Shown here: positions 1 to 8,858 of the stretch, in pieces
How positions within the stretch are numbered: position 1 is the stretch's first letter
Layout: each line of letters starts with the position of its first letter
NCBI GenBank assembly: GCA_040389045.1
Contig: JAZKAT010000013.1
Span: 1-64,000 of the forward strand
DNA: 64,000 nt
Reading direction: 5' to 3'
Source of the DNA: UBA5158 sp040389045
Lineage (GTDB): Bacteria > Pseudomonadota > Gammaproteobacteria > DSM-16500
Program-made: the position numbers and the translations under genes
Notes under the pieces: model-generated
Told to the model about the DNA's origin: nothing
The model's database searches: none
What the model saw: only the letters and a program-made list of their open reading frames with translations

Positions 1-71
1 TGAAATATTTTTATGATGAGTTTGTTTATCATATTGAGAATAAGCGGTGTTTGGTGGGTTAGTGCTACTTA

Positions 72-163
72 CTGTCATTCCCGCGCAGGCGGGAATCCAT
101 TATAAGTAGCCCGCAGCTTCTGCAGTTACAATGAATGGATTCCCGCCTGCGCGGGAATGACAG
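72..163. repeat. Type A palindromic repeat, copy 1
   Basis: A 92-bp element whose outer arms (TCATTCCCGC...GCGGGAATGA) are inverted repeats around a central stretch containing a second short palindrome. It lies between the preceding gene (outside the window) and nuoG. An identical 92-bp copy lies just after nuoG at 2595-2686, and shorter relatives occur at 27492-27568 and 41434-41463. The family resembles REP-like intergenic palindromes. In RNA it would form a strong hairpin. Confidence 0.9.
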
Positions 164-202
164 TTAGGTGACAGAACGGTTAATGTTTTTTGAGGCTTTG
201 TT

Positions 203-2545
203 ATGGCTGACATTGAAATTGAAATAGACGGGAAAAAATTATCCGCCAAGCCTAGCGACATGGTGATTCAAGTCGCGGATGCAGCGGGGATTTATATTCC
301 GCGTTTTTGTTATCACAAATTATTAACTGTCGCCGCTAATTGCCGTATGTGTTTAGTCGAAGTTGAAAAATCACCCAAAACCTTACCCGCCTGCGCGACA
401 CCGGTGATGGCGGGCATGAAAGTTTTTACCCGTTCCGCGAAAGCATTGGCCGCGCAAAAAGCGGTGATGGAATTTTTATTAATAAACCATCCTTTGGATT
501 GCCCGATCTGCGATCAAGGTGGTGAATGTGAATTGCAAGACTTGGCCATGGGTTTTGGTTCGCCCGATTCTTTTTATCATGAAGGCAAGCGTTCGGTGAA
601 AGACCAGGACATTGGCCCGCTCATTCAAACCGACATGACACGCTGTATTCAATGCACCCGCTGTGTGCGTTTTGGCGCGGAAATTGCGGGTATGCCTGAG
701 CTGGGCGCGGTGGGACGTGGTGAAGATATGGAAATCAGCACTTACGTTGAGCATGCCATGAAATCAGAAGTTTCTGGCAATGTCATTGATATTTGTCCGG
801 TAGGTGCGCTGACATCCAAGCCATTCCGCTTTACCGCTCGCGCCTGGGAATTAGAACAGCGGCCGACGATTAGTGCGCATGATTGCATGGGTAGTAATTT
901 GTATGCGCATACGCGAGATGGCGTGGTGATGCGTATGGTGCCAAGAGAAAATACCAAGATTAATCAAACCTGGATTTCAGATCGCGATCGTTTTAGTTAT
1001 GAAGCTTTATATCACCCAGACCGTATCACCAGGCCGTTAATGAAACGTCATGGCCAGTGGCAGGAAGTGGATTGGGAAACCGGGCTGGCAGAAACGGCGA
1101 TGAATTTGCAAAAAATCGCCAGCGATAATGGCGGCCCAGCGTTAGGCGCGCTGGCTTCGCCCAATGCTACTTTGGAAGAATTTTATTTATTGCAAAAAGT
1201 CATGCGTGGCTTAGGCAGTTCCAACATCGACCATCGGTTGCGACAAACCGATTTTACCGATCAAGATAATTTCGCCGCCGCGCCCGCGCTAGGCATGCAG
1301 TTTGCGGAATTGGAAGAATGCGACACCATTTTATTAATTGGCGCGAACTTGCAAAAAGAAGTTCCGGCCGCGAATTTGCGCATACGCCAAGCTGCGTTGC
1401 GCGGTGCTAAAGTATTGGCAGTAAATCCGCTGGATTTCGCCGTCAATTTCCCGCTCACGGAAAAATATATTGTCACGCCGTCGGAAACCTTGCTGGCGCT
1501 GGCTGGCATTGCTAAAGAATTGCAGGCCGAGAGTAAAGTTGCCACGGACGAACAGCAAAAAACGTTCGCGCGTTATTTGCGTGAAGGTAAAAAAGTTTGT
1601 GTATTACTCGGCAATCTCGCCATGAATTATCAAGAGGCGGCGCAAGTGCGCGCCCTGGCGCTAGAGATTGCCAATCATTGTCAGGGTGTATTTGGCATGT
1701 TAACCGAAGGCGCTAACGCGGCGGGCGCATGGCTGGCCGGTGCGGTCCCCCATCGAGGGCCCATGGCGCAAGCCGTTACGCCGGGAATGAATGTGTCACA
1801 AATGCTGGCGGAGCCGCGCCATGCTTATGTGTTGCTGAATGTAGAACCTGATCTGGATTGCGCGCATGCATTGGCAGCAGCGGCGTCATTGCAGCAGGCG
1901 GAATTTGTTGTGTCATTGTCGTTATTTAGAAATCCATTAATAGACCAGCATGCGCATGTCATTTTACCGATCGCGCCATTTACTGAAACCGCGGGTACCT
2001 TTGTCAATGCGGCGGGTGACTGGCAACGCTTTAACGGTGTGGCGTCGGCGTTTGCGGAATCGCGCCCAGCGTGGAAAGTGTTACGCGTACTCGGAAATTT
2101 ATTGCATCTTGAAGGATTTGATTACACTTCAAATGATGAAGTACACCATGAATTAAAAAATATGCTGCAAGAGTTACCTGAATTAAAAACCAGTGCAGTG
2201 ACGCTGGACAAAGAAAAATTAATAACGGGTAGTGGGCTGACGCGTATTGGGTTTATCCCACTTTATGCGGTAGACAGTTTGACGCGTCGCGCCGCTGCTT
2301 TGCAAATGGCGCAGCCGATTTTGGAAGGGGAATTTGCCAATGTGCATGTTAATCCAAAGACCGCGGCAGAATTACGCATTCAAAATGCTGAATTGGTTAC
2401 GATCAAACAGAAAAATGGTCAAGCCAGACTTTTGGTGAAGCTGGATGCACGTGTGCCGGAACGCGGCTTGATGATAGCAGGCGGCATTGTTGAAACCACC
2501 GAACTGGCAGAATTGTTTGGGCCGGTTGAGGTGGTGAAGGGTTGA
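203..2545 (+). CDS. nuoG: NADH-quinone oxidoreductase subunit G
   Basis: The 780-aa peripheral-arm subunit of respiratory complex I, carrying iron-sulfur clusters between NADH and quinone. The N-terminal 2Fe-2S ferredoxin domain has cysteines at 36, 47, 50 and 64. The next cluster motif has His96 with Cys100, 103 and 109, followed by CIQCTRC and a later CPVG cysteine for the 4Fe-4S clusters. The rest is a molybdopterin-oxidoreductase-like domain without an obvious catalytic role. The length fits the shorter NuoG type (E. coli NuoG is about 900 aa). A GAGG ribosome site precedes the ATG. It is the first complete gene of the nuo operon here; nuoA-F would lie upstream of the window. Identical 92-bp repeats flank it on both sides, which is odd inside an operon. 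Confidence 0.97.
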   Translation: MADIEIEIDGKKLSAKPSDMVIQVADAAGIYIPRFCYHKLLTVAANCRMCLVEVEKSPKTLPACATPVMAGMKVFTRSAKALAAQKAVMEFLLINHPLDCPICDQGGECELQDLAMGFGSPDSFYHEGKRSVKDQDIGPLIQTDMTRCIQCTRCVRFGAEIAGMPELGAVGRGEDMEISTYVEHAMKSEVSGNVIDICPVGALTSKPFRFTARAWELEQRPTISAHDCMGSNLYAHTRDGVVMRMVPRENTKINQTWISDRDRFSYEALYHPDRITRPLMKRHGQWQEVDWETGLAETAMNLQKIASDNGGPALGALASPNATLEEFYLLQKVMRGLGSSNIDHRLRQTDFTDQDNFAAAPALGMQFAELEECDTILLIGANLQKEVPAANLRIRQAALRGAKVLAVNPLDFAVNFPLTEKYIVTPSETLLALAGIAKELQAESKVATDEQQKTFARYLREGKKVCVLLGNLAMNYQEAAQVRALALEIANHCQGVFGMLTEGANAAGAWLAGAVPHRGPMAQAVTPGMNVSQMLAEPRHAYVLLNVEPDLDCAHALAAAASLQQAEFVVSLSLFRNPLIDQHAHVILPIAPFTETAGTFVNAAGDWQRFNGVASAFAESRPAWKVLRVLGNLLHLEGFDYTSNDEVHHELKNMLQELPELKTSAVTLDKEKLITGSGLTRIGFIPLYAVDSLTRRAAALQMAQPILEGEFANVHVNPKTAAELRIQNAELVTIKQKNGQARLLVKLDARVPERGLMIAGGIVETTELAELFGPVEVVKG

Positions 2546-2602
2546 GTTACTGTCATTATTGTTGGGCCGGTTGAGATAATGAAGTGTTGAGTTACTGTCA
2601 TT
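2512..2602. repeat. 45-bp imperfect tandem duplication of the nuoG 3' end
   Basis: Bases 2512-2557 (the last nuoG codons, the stop and a few bases beyond) are repeated with a few mismatches and one deletion at 2558-2602. The second copy runs directly into the type A palindrome. The duplication leaves nuoG intact and suggests that the intergenic space grew by slippage or by repeat insertion. Confidence 0.8.
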
Positions 2603-2686
2603 CCCGCGCAGGCGGGAATCCATTATAAGTAGCCCGCAGCTTCTGCAGTTACAATGAATGGATTCCCGCCTGCGCGGGAATGACAG
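2595..2686. repeat. Type A palindromic repeat, copy 2
   Basis: Base-for-base the same 92-bp element as at 72-163, in the same orientation, on the other side of nuoG. Its right arm overlaps the first unit of the 20-bp tandem array, so the array may have arisen by amplifying the arm end (GGAATGACAG). Confidence 0.9.
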
Positions 2687-2817
2687 AAGTGAGAGCGGAA
2701 TGACAGAAGTGAGAGCGGAATGACAGAAGTCAGAGTGGAATGACAGTAGAGCGAGCGGAATGACAGTAGTGAGAGCGGAATGAGAGTAGAGAGAGCGGAA
2801 TGAGAGTAGAGAGAGCG
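2678..2817. repeat. 20-bp tandem repeat, seven units
   Basis: Seven consecutive 20-bp units of the type GAATGACAGAAGTGAGAGCG, the later ones drifting (GAGAGTAGAGAGAGCG). They end in a partial eighth unit at about 2818-2827. There are no unique spacers, so this is a minisatellite and not a CRISPR. It fills much of the 330-bp gap between nuoG and nuoH, which are normally close together. Nothing coding is seen there. Confidence 0.9.
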
Positions 2818-2875
2818 GGAATGACGGTTGTTTAAAGTTGGATGGAATAGTCTTAAATAAAAGGTCTTAAGCAAT

Positions 2876-3898
2876 ATGGATCAAGTATTTTTAGTCGGTG
2901 GGATAGTCGCGAAAATTATCGTGATCGTGCTAGTGTTGCTAGTATCGGTTGCGTATCTCACTTTTATTGAACGCAAAGTTATCGGCGCCATGCAATCGCG
3001 TATTGGCCCCAATCGCGTAGGCCCTTTTGGGTTGACGCAACCGTTTGCCGATGTCATCAAACTCGTCGCCAAGGAAATTATCGTTCCTACCGCTTCTAAC
3101 AAATATTTATTTATCATCGCCCCGATGATAAGTATCGCTACGGCCATGGCGGGCTGGGCAGTAATTCCTTTTGATAAACTCCATGTGCTGGCGAACATTA
3201 ATGCGGGTGTGTTGTATTCACTGTCGATATCATCGCTAGGTGTTTATGGTATTTTAATTGCCGGCTGGGCATCCAATTCAAAATACGCCATGTTTGGCGC
3301 CATGCGCGCCGCCGCGCAATCCATTTCCTATGAAATTGCCATGGGGTTTGCCCTGGTAGGGGTGATGATGGCGGCTAGTTCATTGAATTTTCAGACTATT
3401 ATTCAAGCGCAAAGCGGTGGCTTCTGGCATTGGTACTGGCTGCCATTATTCCCTTTATTTATGGTGTTCTGGATTTCCGGTGTCGCGGAAACCAATCGTT
3501 CGCCATTTGATGTGGCCGAAGGCGAAACGGAATTAGTCGCGGGTTTTCAAGTGGAATATTCCGGAACGGCTTTCGCGTTATTTTTCCTGGCGGAATATGC
3601 GAACATGATTTTAATTTCCGCGCTGATTGCCATGATGTTTTTGGGCGGCTGGTTATCACCTTTTGAAGGCATACCGGTGCTTGGGCCACTCTTTGACTTC
3701 GTACCCGGATTTTTTTGGCTGTTAGCCAAGTTGGCAATTTTTATCTTTTTCTATTTATGGATTAGAGCGACGTTTCCGCGTTATCGTTACGATCAAATCA
3801 TGCGTTTGGGCTGGAAAATATTAATTCCAGTGACGATTGTCTGGATAGTCGTACTCAGTTTCGCGATTCATTTTAAGGTTAGTCCATGGTTTGCTTAA
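2876..3898 (+). CDS. nuoH: NADH-quinone oxidoreductase subunit H
   Basis: A 340-aa polytopic inner-membrane subunit at the junction of the peripheral and membrane arms of complex I, forming part of the quinone chamber. Family marks are the N-terminal ERKVIGAMQSRIGPNRVGP stretch, the central ETNRSPFDVAEGE loop with its conserved acidic residues, and the RATFPRYRYDQ segment near the C-terminus. About eight membrane helices are apparent. The length is typical. The distance from nuoG is unusually large and filled with repeats, so nuoH-N may need their own transcription start or read-through. Confidence 0.97.
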   Translation: MDQVFLVGGIVAKIIVIVLVLLVSVAYLTFIERKVIGAMQSRIGPNRVGPFGLTQPFADVIKLVAKEIIVPTASNKYLFIIAPMISIATAMAGWAVIPFDKLHVLANINAGVLYSLSISSLGVYGILIAGWASNSKYAMFGAMRAAAQSISYEIAMGFALVGVMMAASSLNFQTIIQAQSGGFWHWYWLPLFPLFMVFWISGVAETNRSPFDVAEGETELVAGFQVEYSGTAFALFFLAEYANMILISALIAMMFLGGWLSPFEGIPVLGPLFDFVPGFFWLLAKLAIFIFFYLWIRATFPRYRYDQIMRLGWKILIPVTIVWIVVLSFAIHFKVSPWFA

Positions 3899-3908
3899 CG
3901 GGAAAATT

Positions 3909-4397
3909 ATGCGGCGCATGCTAAAATATATTAAAGCTTTCACATTATCGGATTTACTGGCCGGGTTGAAACAAACCGCCAAGTATTTTGTCGCGCCCAA
4001 AGTGACGATACAATTTCCGGAAGAAAAAACGCCGACGTCGCCACGCTATCGTGGTTTGCATGCCTTGCGTCGTTATCCCAATGGTGAAGAACGCTGCATC
4101 GCCTGCAAATTATGTGAAGCGGTTTGTCCAGCGCTGGCAATTAAAATTGAAGCAGAACCGCGTATGGATGGTTCACGCCGCACGACCTTATACGATATCG
4201 ATATTTTCAAATGCGTTTATTGCGGGCTTTGTGAAGAAGCTTGTCCGGTGGATGCTATTGTTTTAACCAAGAACCAGGATTATCACGTGGAAAACCGCGG
4301 TGAAAATATTATTACTAAAGAAAAATTATTAGCGCTAGGTGATAAATACGAAGCGGAAATCGCTGCCGATCGCGCGGCGGAGGCACCTTATCGATGA
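3909..4397 (+). CDS. nuoI: NADH-quinone oxidoreductase subunit I
   Basis: The 8Fe ferredoxin-like subunit of complex I, which passes electrons to the last cluster before quinone. Two 4Fe-4S motifs are visible, CIACKLCEAVCP and CVYCGLCEEACP. The ATG at 3909 is preferred over one at 3891: the upstream one overlaps the end of nuoH, and the family normally begins only a few residues before the LKYIKAF-type helix. This gives 162 aa. The stop overlaps the nuoJ start (ATGA), indicating translational coupling. Confidence 0.95.
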   Translation: MRRMLKYIKAFTLSDLLAGLKQTAKYFVAPKVTIQFPEEKTPTSPRYRGLHALRRYPNGEERCIACKLCEAVCPALAIKIEAEPRMDGSRRTTLYDIDIFKCVYCGLCEEACPVDAIVLTKNQDYHVENRGENIITKEKLLALGDKYEAEIAADRAAEAPYR

Positions 4398-5020
4398 CCG
4401 TATTACAATTAATTTTTTATGTATTTTCAGCCGTCGCCATTTTTTCGGCTTTGATGGTGGTTAGCGCGAGCAATCCGGTGCGCGGCGCCTTATTTTTAGT
4501 GCTGTCATTTTTTGCCATGGCGGGTTTATGGATTTTATTGCACGCGGAATTCCTGGCACTGATTTTAGTGCTGGTTTACGTAGGCGCGGTGATGACCTTG
4601 TTTTTATTTGTGGTAATGATGTTGCGCGTCAACCGGGTAGGATTGTGGGAAGGTTTTGTGCGCTATTTACCGATTAGTTTATTGATAGTGATAGGTGTAG
4701 TGGCGATCATGATTACCGCGATTGATCCGAATCATCTGGGTTTGTTACAAATGCCTGAACCACCCGCGCCGGGGCCGGAATTTAGTAACACAGCGAGCCT
4801 GGGCGAAGTGTTATATACGCATTATGCTTTTCCATTTGAAGTGGCGGCAGTGGTGTTGTTGACAGCGATAGTGGCGGCCATCAGTTTGACGCATAGCCCA
4901 CGCAAGAAACACAAAACCCAAAATATCGCCGAACAACACGCGGCAAATCCCAGGGACCGGTTGCGTCTGGTGGATATGCCCTCCAGTCCGCGCCCTAAAC
5001 CAACTGCAACGGGACAATAA
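4394..5020 (+). CDS. nuoJ: NADH-quinone oxidoreductase subunit J
   Basis: A 208-aa membrane subunit of complex I with about five transmembrane helices. The conserved glycine/valine-rich LVYVGAVMTLFLFVVMML helix (third helix region) is clear. The C-terminal tail after residue 165 is hydrophilic and proline-rich, as in other NuoJ proteins. The start overlaps the nuoI stop, and nuoK begins one base after this gene ends. Confidence 0.96.
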   Translation: MTVLQLIFYVFSAVAIFSALMVVSASNPVRGALFLVLSFFAMAGLWILLHAEFLALILVLVYVGAVMTLFLFVVMMLRVNRVGLWEGFVRYLPISLLIVIGVVAIMITAIDPNHLGLLQMPEPPAPGPEFSNTASLGEVLYTHYAFPFEVAAVVLLTAIVAAISLTHSPRKKHKTQNIAEQHAANPRDRLRLVDMPSSPRPKPTATGQ

Positions 5021-5021
5021 T

Positions 5022-5327
5022 ATGTTATCACTGGCGGATTTTCTGATTGTGGCGGCACTGATTTTTGGTATAGGCATCGCTGGCATTGTGATCAATCGTA
5101 AAAATATCATCGTGTTATTAATGTCGATTGAATTAATTTTATTAGCGGTGAATACCAACTTTGTAGCGTTTTCTTACTATCTAGGCAATGTGACGGGACA
5201 AATATTTGTATTTTTTATTTTAACCGTCGCCGCGGCGGAAGCCGCCATTGGGCTAGCTATCATGATGGTTTTATTTAGAAGACGCGGTTCCATTGAAGTG
5301 CAAGCACTCGATTTATTAAAGGGATAA
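5022..5327 (+). CDS. nuoK: NADH-quinone oxidoreductase subunit K
   Basis: A 101-aa three-helix membrane subunit of complex I, homologous to MrpC. The IELILLAVNTNFVAF helix carries a conserved membrane glutamate used in proton transfer. A second acidic residue lies in the AAAEAAIGLAIM helix. Length and position between nuoJ and nuoL are canonical. Confidence 0.97.
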   Translation: MLSLADFLIVAALIFGIGIAGIVINRKNIIVLLMSIELILLAVNTNFVAFSYYLGNVTGQIFVFFILTVAAAEAAIGLAIMMVLFRRRGSIEVQALDLLKG

Positions 5328-5330
5328 GAC

Positions 5331-7298
5331 ATGGCCAATCAGTTTTTAACAATTGCGCTTGCCATCATTCTGTTACCGTTAGGTGGCGCGCTTATCGCTG
5401 GCCTCCTGGGGAAAAAAATTGGCCGCAGCGCGACGGCGTTAACAACGATTGTGCTGGTTGGCATTTCATTTTTGCTGTCCTGTTATATGGCGTACGAAAT
5501 ATTAATCGCGGGTCACGCACCCGTTGATGCGGTGGTTTATAACTGGATCAAGGCTGGCGCGTTTAAAATTGATGTCGCGTTATTGATTGATCGCTTAAGC
5601 GCGACCATGGCATTTATCGTCACTTTTGTTTCCTTCATGGTGCATATCTATACCGTTGGTTACATGAGAGATGATCCGGGTTATCAGCGTTTTTTTAGTT
5701 ATGTTTCATTATTCACGTTTGCGATGCTGATCTTAGTGTTGGCCGATAATTTCCTGTTAATGTTTTTTGGCTGGGAAGGCGTGGGGCTGGTGTCTTATTT
5801 ATTAATCGGTTTTTGGTTTCAGCGGGAAGCGGCGACGTTTGGTAGTTTAAAAGCATTTTTGGTTAACCGTATCGGTGATATTGGTTTCATTCTGGCGATT
5901 GCTGGGATCATGTTGTTTTTTGGCAGCCTGGATTATCACACGGTCTTTTCGAATGTGCAGACTATCATGGATAAAAAAATCAGTGTGTTTCATGGTGTGG
6001 ACACTTCCGCGATTACGGTAATTTGTATTTTGTTATTTATTGGCGCGATGGGCAAATCGGCGCAAGTGCCATTACATGTGTGGTTGCCAGAATCCATGGA
6101 AGGCCCTACACCTATTTCAGCGCTGATCCATGCGGCAACCATGGTTACGGCCGGTATTTATATGGTGGCGCGGGTGTCGCCTATGTTTGAGTTTTCCAAT
6201 AACGCATTGACGTTTATCGTGGTGATTGGTGCGACTACCAGTTTGTTTATGGGCATATTGGCCGTATTTCATTTTGACATCAAACGGGTCATTGCTTATT
6301 CGACTTTATCACAGTTGGGTTATATGACTGTTGGTTTAGGTGTGTCGGCATATGATGCGGCGATTTTTCATTTGGTCACGCATGCGTTTTTTAAAGCGTT
6401 ATTATTTCTGGCGGCGGGTTCGGTGATTATCGCGCTTCACCATGAACAAGATATGCGAAAAATGGGTGGCCTGGCGCGTTATCTGCCGATAACTTATCTG
6501 ACGTTTATGATAGGCGCATTGTCATTGTCAGGCATCCCGCCTTTTGCGGGTTTTTATTCCAAAGATATTTTGATTGAAGCGACGCATATTTCCACGATGG
6601 CGGGCGCGCATTATGCTTATTGGTGTTTACTGGCGGGCGCTTTTATCACGCCGCTTTATATTTTCCGGGCGGTGTTCCTGACTTTCCATGGGCCAGAGCG
6701 TATGACCGAGGAAAACAAAAAGCACTTGCACGAATCCCCGTGGGTAGTGTTAGTTCCGTTAATAGCATTGGCGGTGCCAAGCATAGTTGCCGGCGGGATG
6801 CTGATTGGCCCAATGTTATTTGGCCAGCCGCATTTGCTAGGTGACAGCATTTTTGTCCTGCCACAACATGATGTGCTGAAGCAATTAGCGGGTGAGTTTC
6901 ATGGCGCGCGCGCCATGGCCCTGCATGCCAGTAGTACGTGGCCACTGTGGTTGGCGCTGGCGGGAATTGTCACCGCGTGGTTCTTCAATTTGCGTTTCAC
7001 GGCGCTGGCGGAAAAATTAAAAAAATCCTGTTCGGGTATTTATGCCATTCTCGTCGACAAATATGGATTTGATGATTTCAATCAATTAGTCCTGGTACAT
7101 GGGGTGCGTAAACTGGGTTACTTTTTTTATAATATCAGCGATTTGATTTTGATTGATGGTATTTTTGTTAATGGCTCAGGCCGATTAATTCAATGGTTTT
7201 CCCGGGTTGCTAGACATTTACAGTCTGGCTACATTTATCATTACACGCTGGCTATGATCGCAGGATTGCTATTTTTCCTGGCTTGGCAGGTGCATTAG
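5331..7298 (+). CDS. nuoL: NADH-quinone oxidoreductase subunit L
   Basis: A 655-aa antiporter-like proton-pumping subunit at the distal end of the complex I membrane arm. Visible marks are the GWEGVGLVSYLLIGFW motif with the conserved glutamate, the HVWLPESMEGPTPISALIHAA segment with the TM7-TM8 lysine/histidine region, and KRVIAYSTLSQLGYM. A long amphipathic helix and an anchoring helix lie towards the C-terminus. The gene follows nuoK by three bases and is the largest of the three pump genes in the operon. Confidence 0.97.
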   Translation: MANQFLTIALAIILLPLGGALIAGLLGKKIGRSATALTTIVLVGISFLLSCYMAYEILIAGHAPVDAVVYNWIKAGAFKIDVALLIDRLSATMAFIVTFVSFMVHIYTVGYMRDDPGYQRFFSYVSLFTFAMLILVLADNFLLMFFGWEGVGLVSYLLIGFWFQREAATFGSLKAFLVNRIGDIGFILAIAGIMLFFGSLDYHTVFSNVQTIMDKKISVFHGVDTSAITVICILLFIGAMGKSAQVPLHVWLPESMEGPTPISALIHAATMVTAGIYMVARVSPMFEFSNNALTFIVVIGATTSLFMGILAVFHFDIKRVIAYSTLSQLGYMTVGLGVSAYDAAIFHLVTHAFFKALLFLAAGSVIIALHHEQDMRKMGGLARYLPITYLTFMIGALSLSGIPPFAGFYSKDILIEATHISTMAGAHYAYWCLLAGAFITPLYIFRAVFLTFHGPERMTEENKKHLHESPWVVLVPLIALAVPSIVAGGMLIGPMLFGQPHLLGDSIFVLPQHDVLKQLAGEFHGARAMALHASSTWPLWLALAGIVTAWFFNLRFTALAEKLKKSCSGIYAILVDKYGFDDFNQLVLVHGVRKLGYFFYNISDLILIDGIFVNGSGRLIQWFSRVARHLQSGYIYHYTLAMIAGLLFFLAWQVH

Positions 7299-7311
7299 GA
7301 TTTTTTGATTT

Positions 7312-8847
7312 ATGTTTTCACATTTTCCAATACTGACATTTTTGATTTGGTTTCCGGTTTTGGGCGCGGTCGCTGTACTGTTGACTGGCGGTGACAATCA
7401 CGCTGCGAGCGCGCGCAAGATCGCGATCGTGGTCAGCCTTATCAATCTCGCCATGTGCGTGCCGCTTTATCTGGGTTTTGATCCATCCTCATTCGCCATG
7501 CAATTCACCCAGGACCATTTATGGATACGCGTCTATAAAATCCATTACGCAATTGGCGTGGACGGTATTTCACTGGCGATGATAATCCTGACGAATTTTA
7601 CCGGCTTGCTGGTGATTTTTGCCGGTTGTGAAGCCATTAAAGTGCGGGTCGCGCAGTACATGGCGACGTTTCTCACCATGCAGGGCATGATGATAGGTGT
7701 GTTTGCAGCGACAGATGCGATTTTGTTTTATGTATTTTGGGAAGGGATGTTGATTCCAATGTATCTTAGCATTGGTATGTGGGGCAGCACTAACCGTTCT
7801 TATGCATCGATTAAATTCTTTCTCTATACTTTTTTGGGTTCGATTTTAATGCTGATCGCGATTTTGTATTTATATAATCAGACCGGCAGTTTTTATATTG
7901 AAAAATTTTATGGGATCAATCTCAAATTACATTTCCAGGAATTATTGTTTTTTGCGTTTTTCCTCGCCTTCGCGGTCAAAGTGCCTATGTGGCCAGTGCA
8001 TACCTGGTTGCCAGACGCGCATACAGAAGCACCCTCTGGTGGTTCGGTGGTGTTGGCGGCGTTGATGTTAAAGCTGGGTATTTACGGATTTTTGCGGTTT
8101 AGTATGCCGATAGTGCCAATGGCATGTCAGGAGTTGGCGTGGCTTATGATTATTTTATCGCTGATCGCGATTGTTTATATTGGACTGGTTGCCATCGTGC
8201 AAACTGACATGAAAAAGTTAATCGCTTATTCCTCTATCGCGCACATGGGTTTTGCCACCCTGGGTTGTTTCATGGTGTATGATATTGTGCGGCATAGCGG
8301 GACTTTTCAAGATGCCTATATGAGTCTGGAAGGCGCGGTGGTGCAAATGATTGCGCATGCGTTTGGCTCGGGGGCGATGTTTTTAGGCGTGGGTATTTTG
8401 GCGGACCGACTTTATAATCATAGCCGCTTAATTAAAGATTACGGCGGGATTGCTAACCGCATGCCTATATTTGCCGGATTTTTTATGTTGTTTGCGATGT
8501 CAAATGTTGGCTTGCCGGGCACCGCCGGTTTTGTCGGTGAATTCATGGTAATTATGAGCGCGTTCCAGGGATCATTCTGGGTGGCGTTTACCGCGTCCAT
8601 GACGCTGATACTGGCGGCGTCTTATACGTTGTGGATGTACAAACGCGTGTTTTTTGGGCCAGTGGCGAATGAACATATAGAAACTTTTCCAGAAATTAGC
8701 GTGCTGGAAAAAACCAATTATATTTTGTTAGGAATAGGGGTGTTTTTTCTTGGGCTTTATCCAACACCTGTTTTAAATTTATTGCATGCGACCGTCGGGC
8801 ATTTATTGCTGCTTAGCATGCCTGCTGGTTTGTTGCCATTGAGTTAA
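7312..8847 (+). CDS. nuoM: NADH-quinone oxidoreductase subunit M
   Basis: A 511-aa antiporter-like proton-pumping subunit of complex I with about 14 membrane helices. The VFWEGMLIPMYLSIGMWG helix contains the conserved glutamate. WPVHTWLPDAHTEAPSGGSV and KKLIAYSSIAHMGFATLG are signature segments. The length is family-typical. It lies 13 bp after nuoL, and nuoN follows after 11 bp. Confidence 0.97.
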   Translation: MFSHFPILTFLIWFPVLGAVAVLLTGGDNHAASARKIAIVVSLINLAMCVPLYLGFDPSSFAMQFTQDHLWIRVYKIHYAIGVDGISLAMIILTNFTGLLVIFAGCEAIKVRVAQYMATFLTMQGMMIGVFAATDAILFYVFWEGMLIPMYLSIGMWGSTNRSYASIKFFLYTFLGSILMLIAILYLYNQTGSFYIEKFYGINLKLHFQELLFFAFFLAFAVKVPMWPVHTWLPDAHTEAPSGGSVVLAALMLKLGIYGFLRFSMPIVPMACQELAWLMIILSLIAIVYIGLVAIVQTDMKKLIAYSSIAHMGFATLGCFMVYDIVRHSGTFQDAYMSLEGAVVQMIAHAFGSGAMFLGVGILADRLYNHSRLIKDYGGIANRMPIFAGFFMLFAMSNVGLPGTAGFVGEFMVIMSAFQGSFWVAFTASMTLILAASYTLWMYKRVFFGPVANEHIETFPEISVLEKTNYILLGIGVFFLGLYPTPVLNLLHATVGHLLLLSMPAGLLPLS

Positions 8848-8858
8848 CGGAATTATTT

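Noticed and set aside
2678..2817. Possible CRISPR array
   Set aside because: Units are head-to-tail without unique spacers, and no cas genes are near.
2623..2874. Minus-strand reading frame of 83 codons over the nuoG-nuoH gap
   Set aside because: It only translates the palindromic repeat and the 20-bp tandem array, giving a repetitive Ser/Leu/His peptide with no ribosome site.
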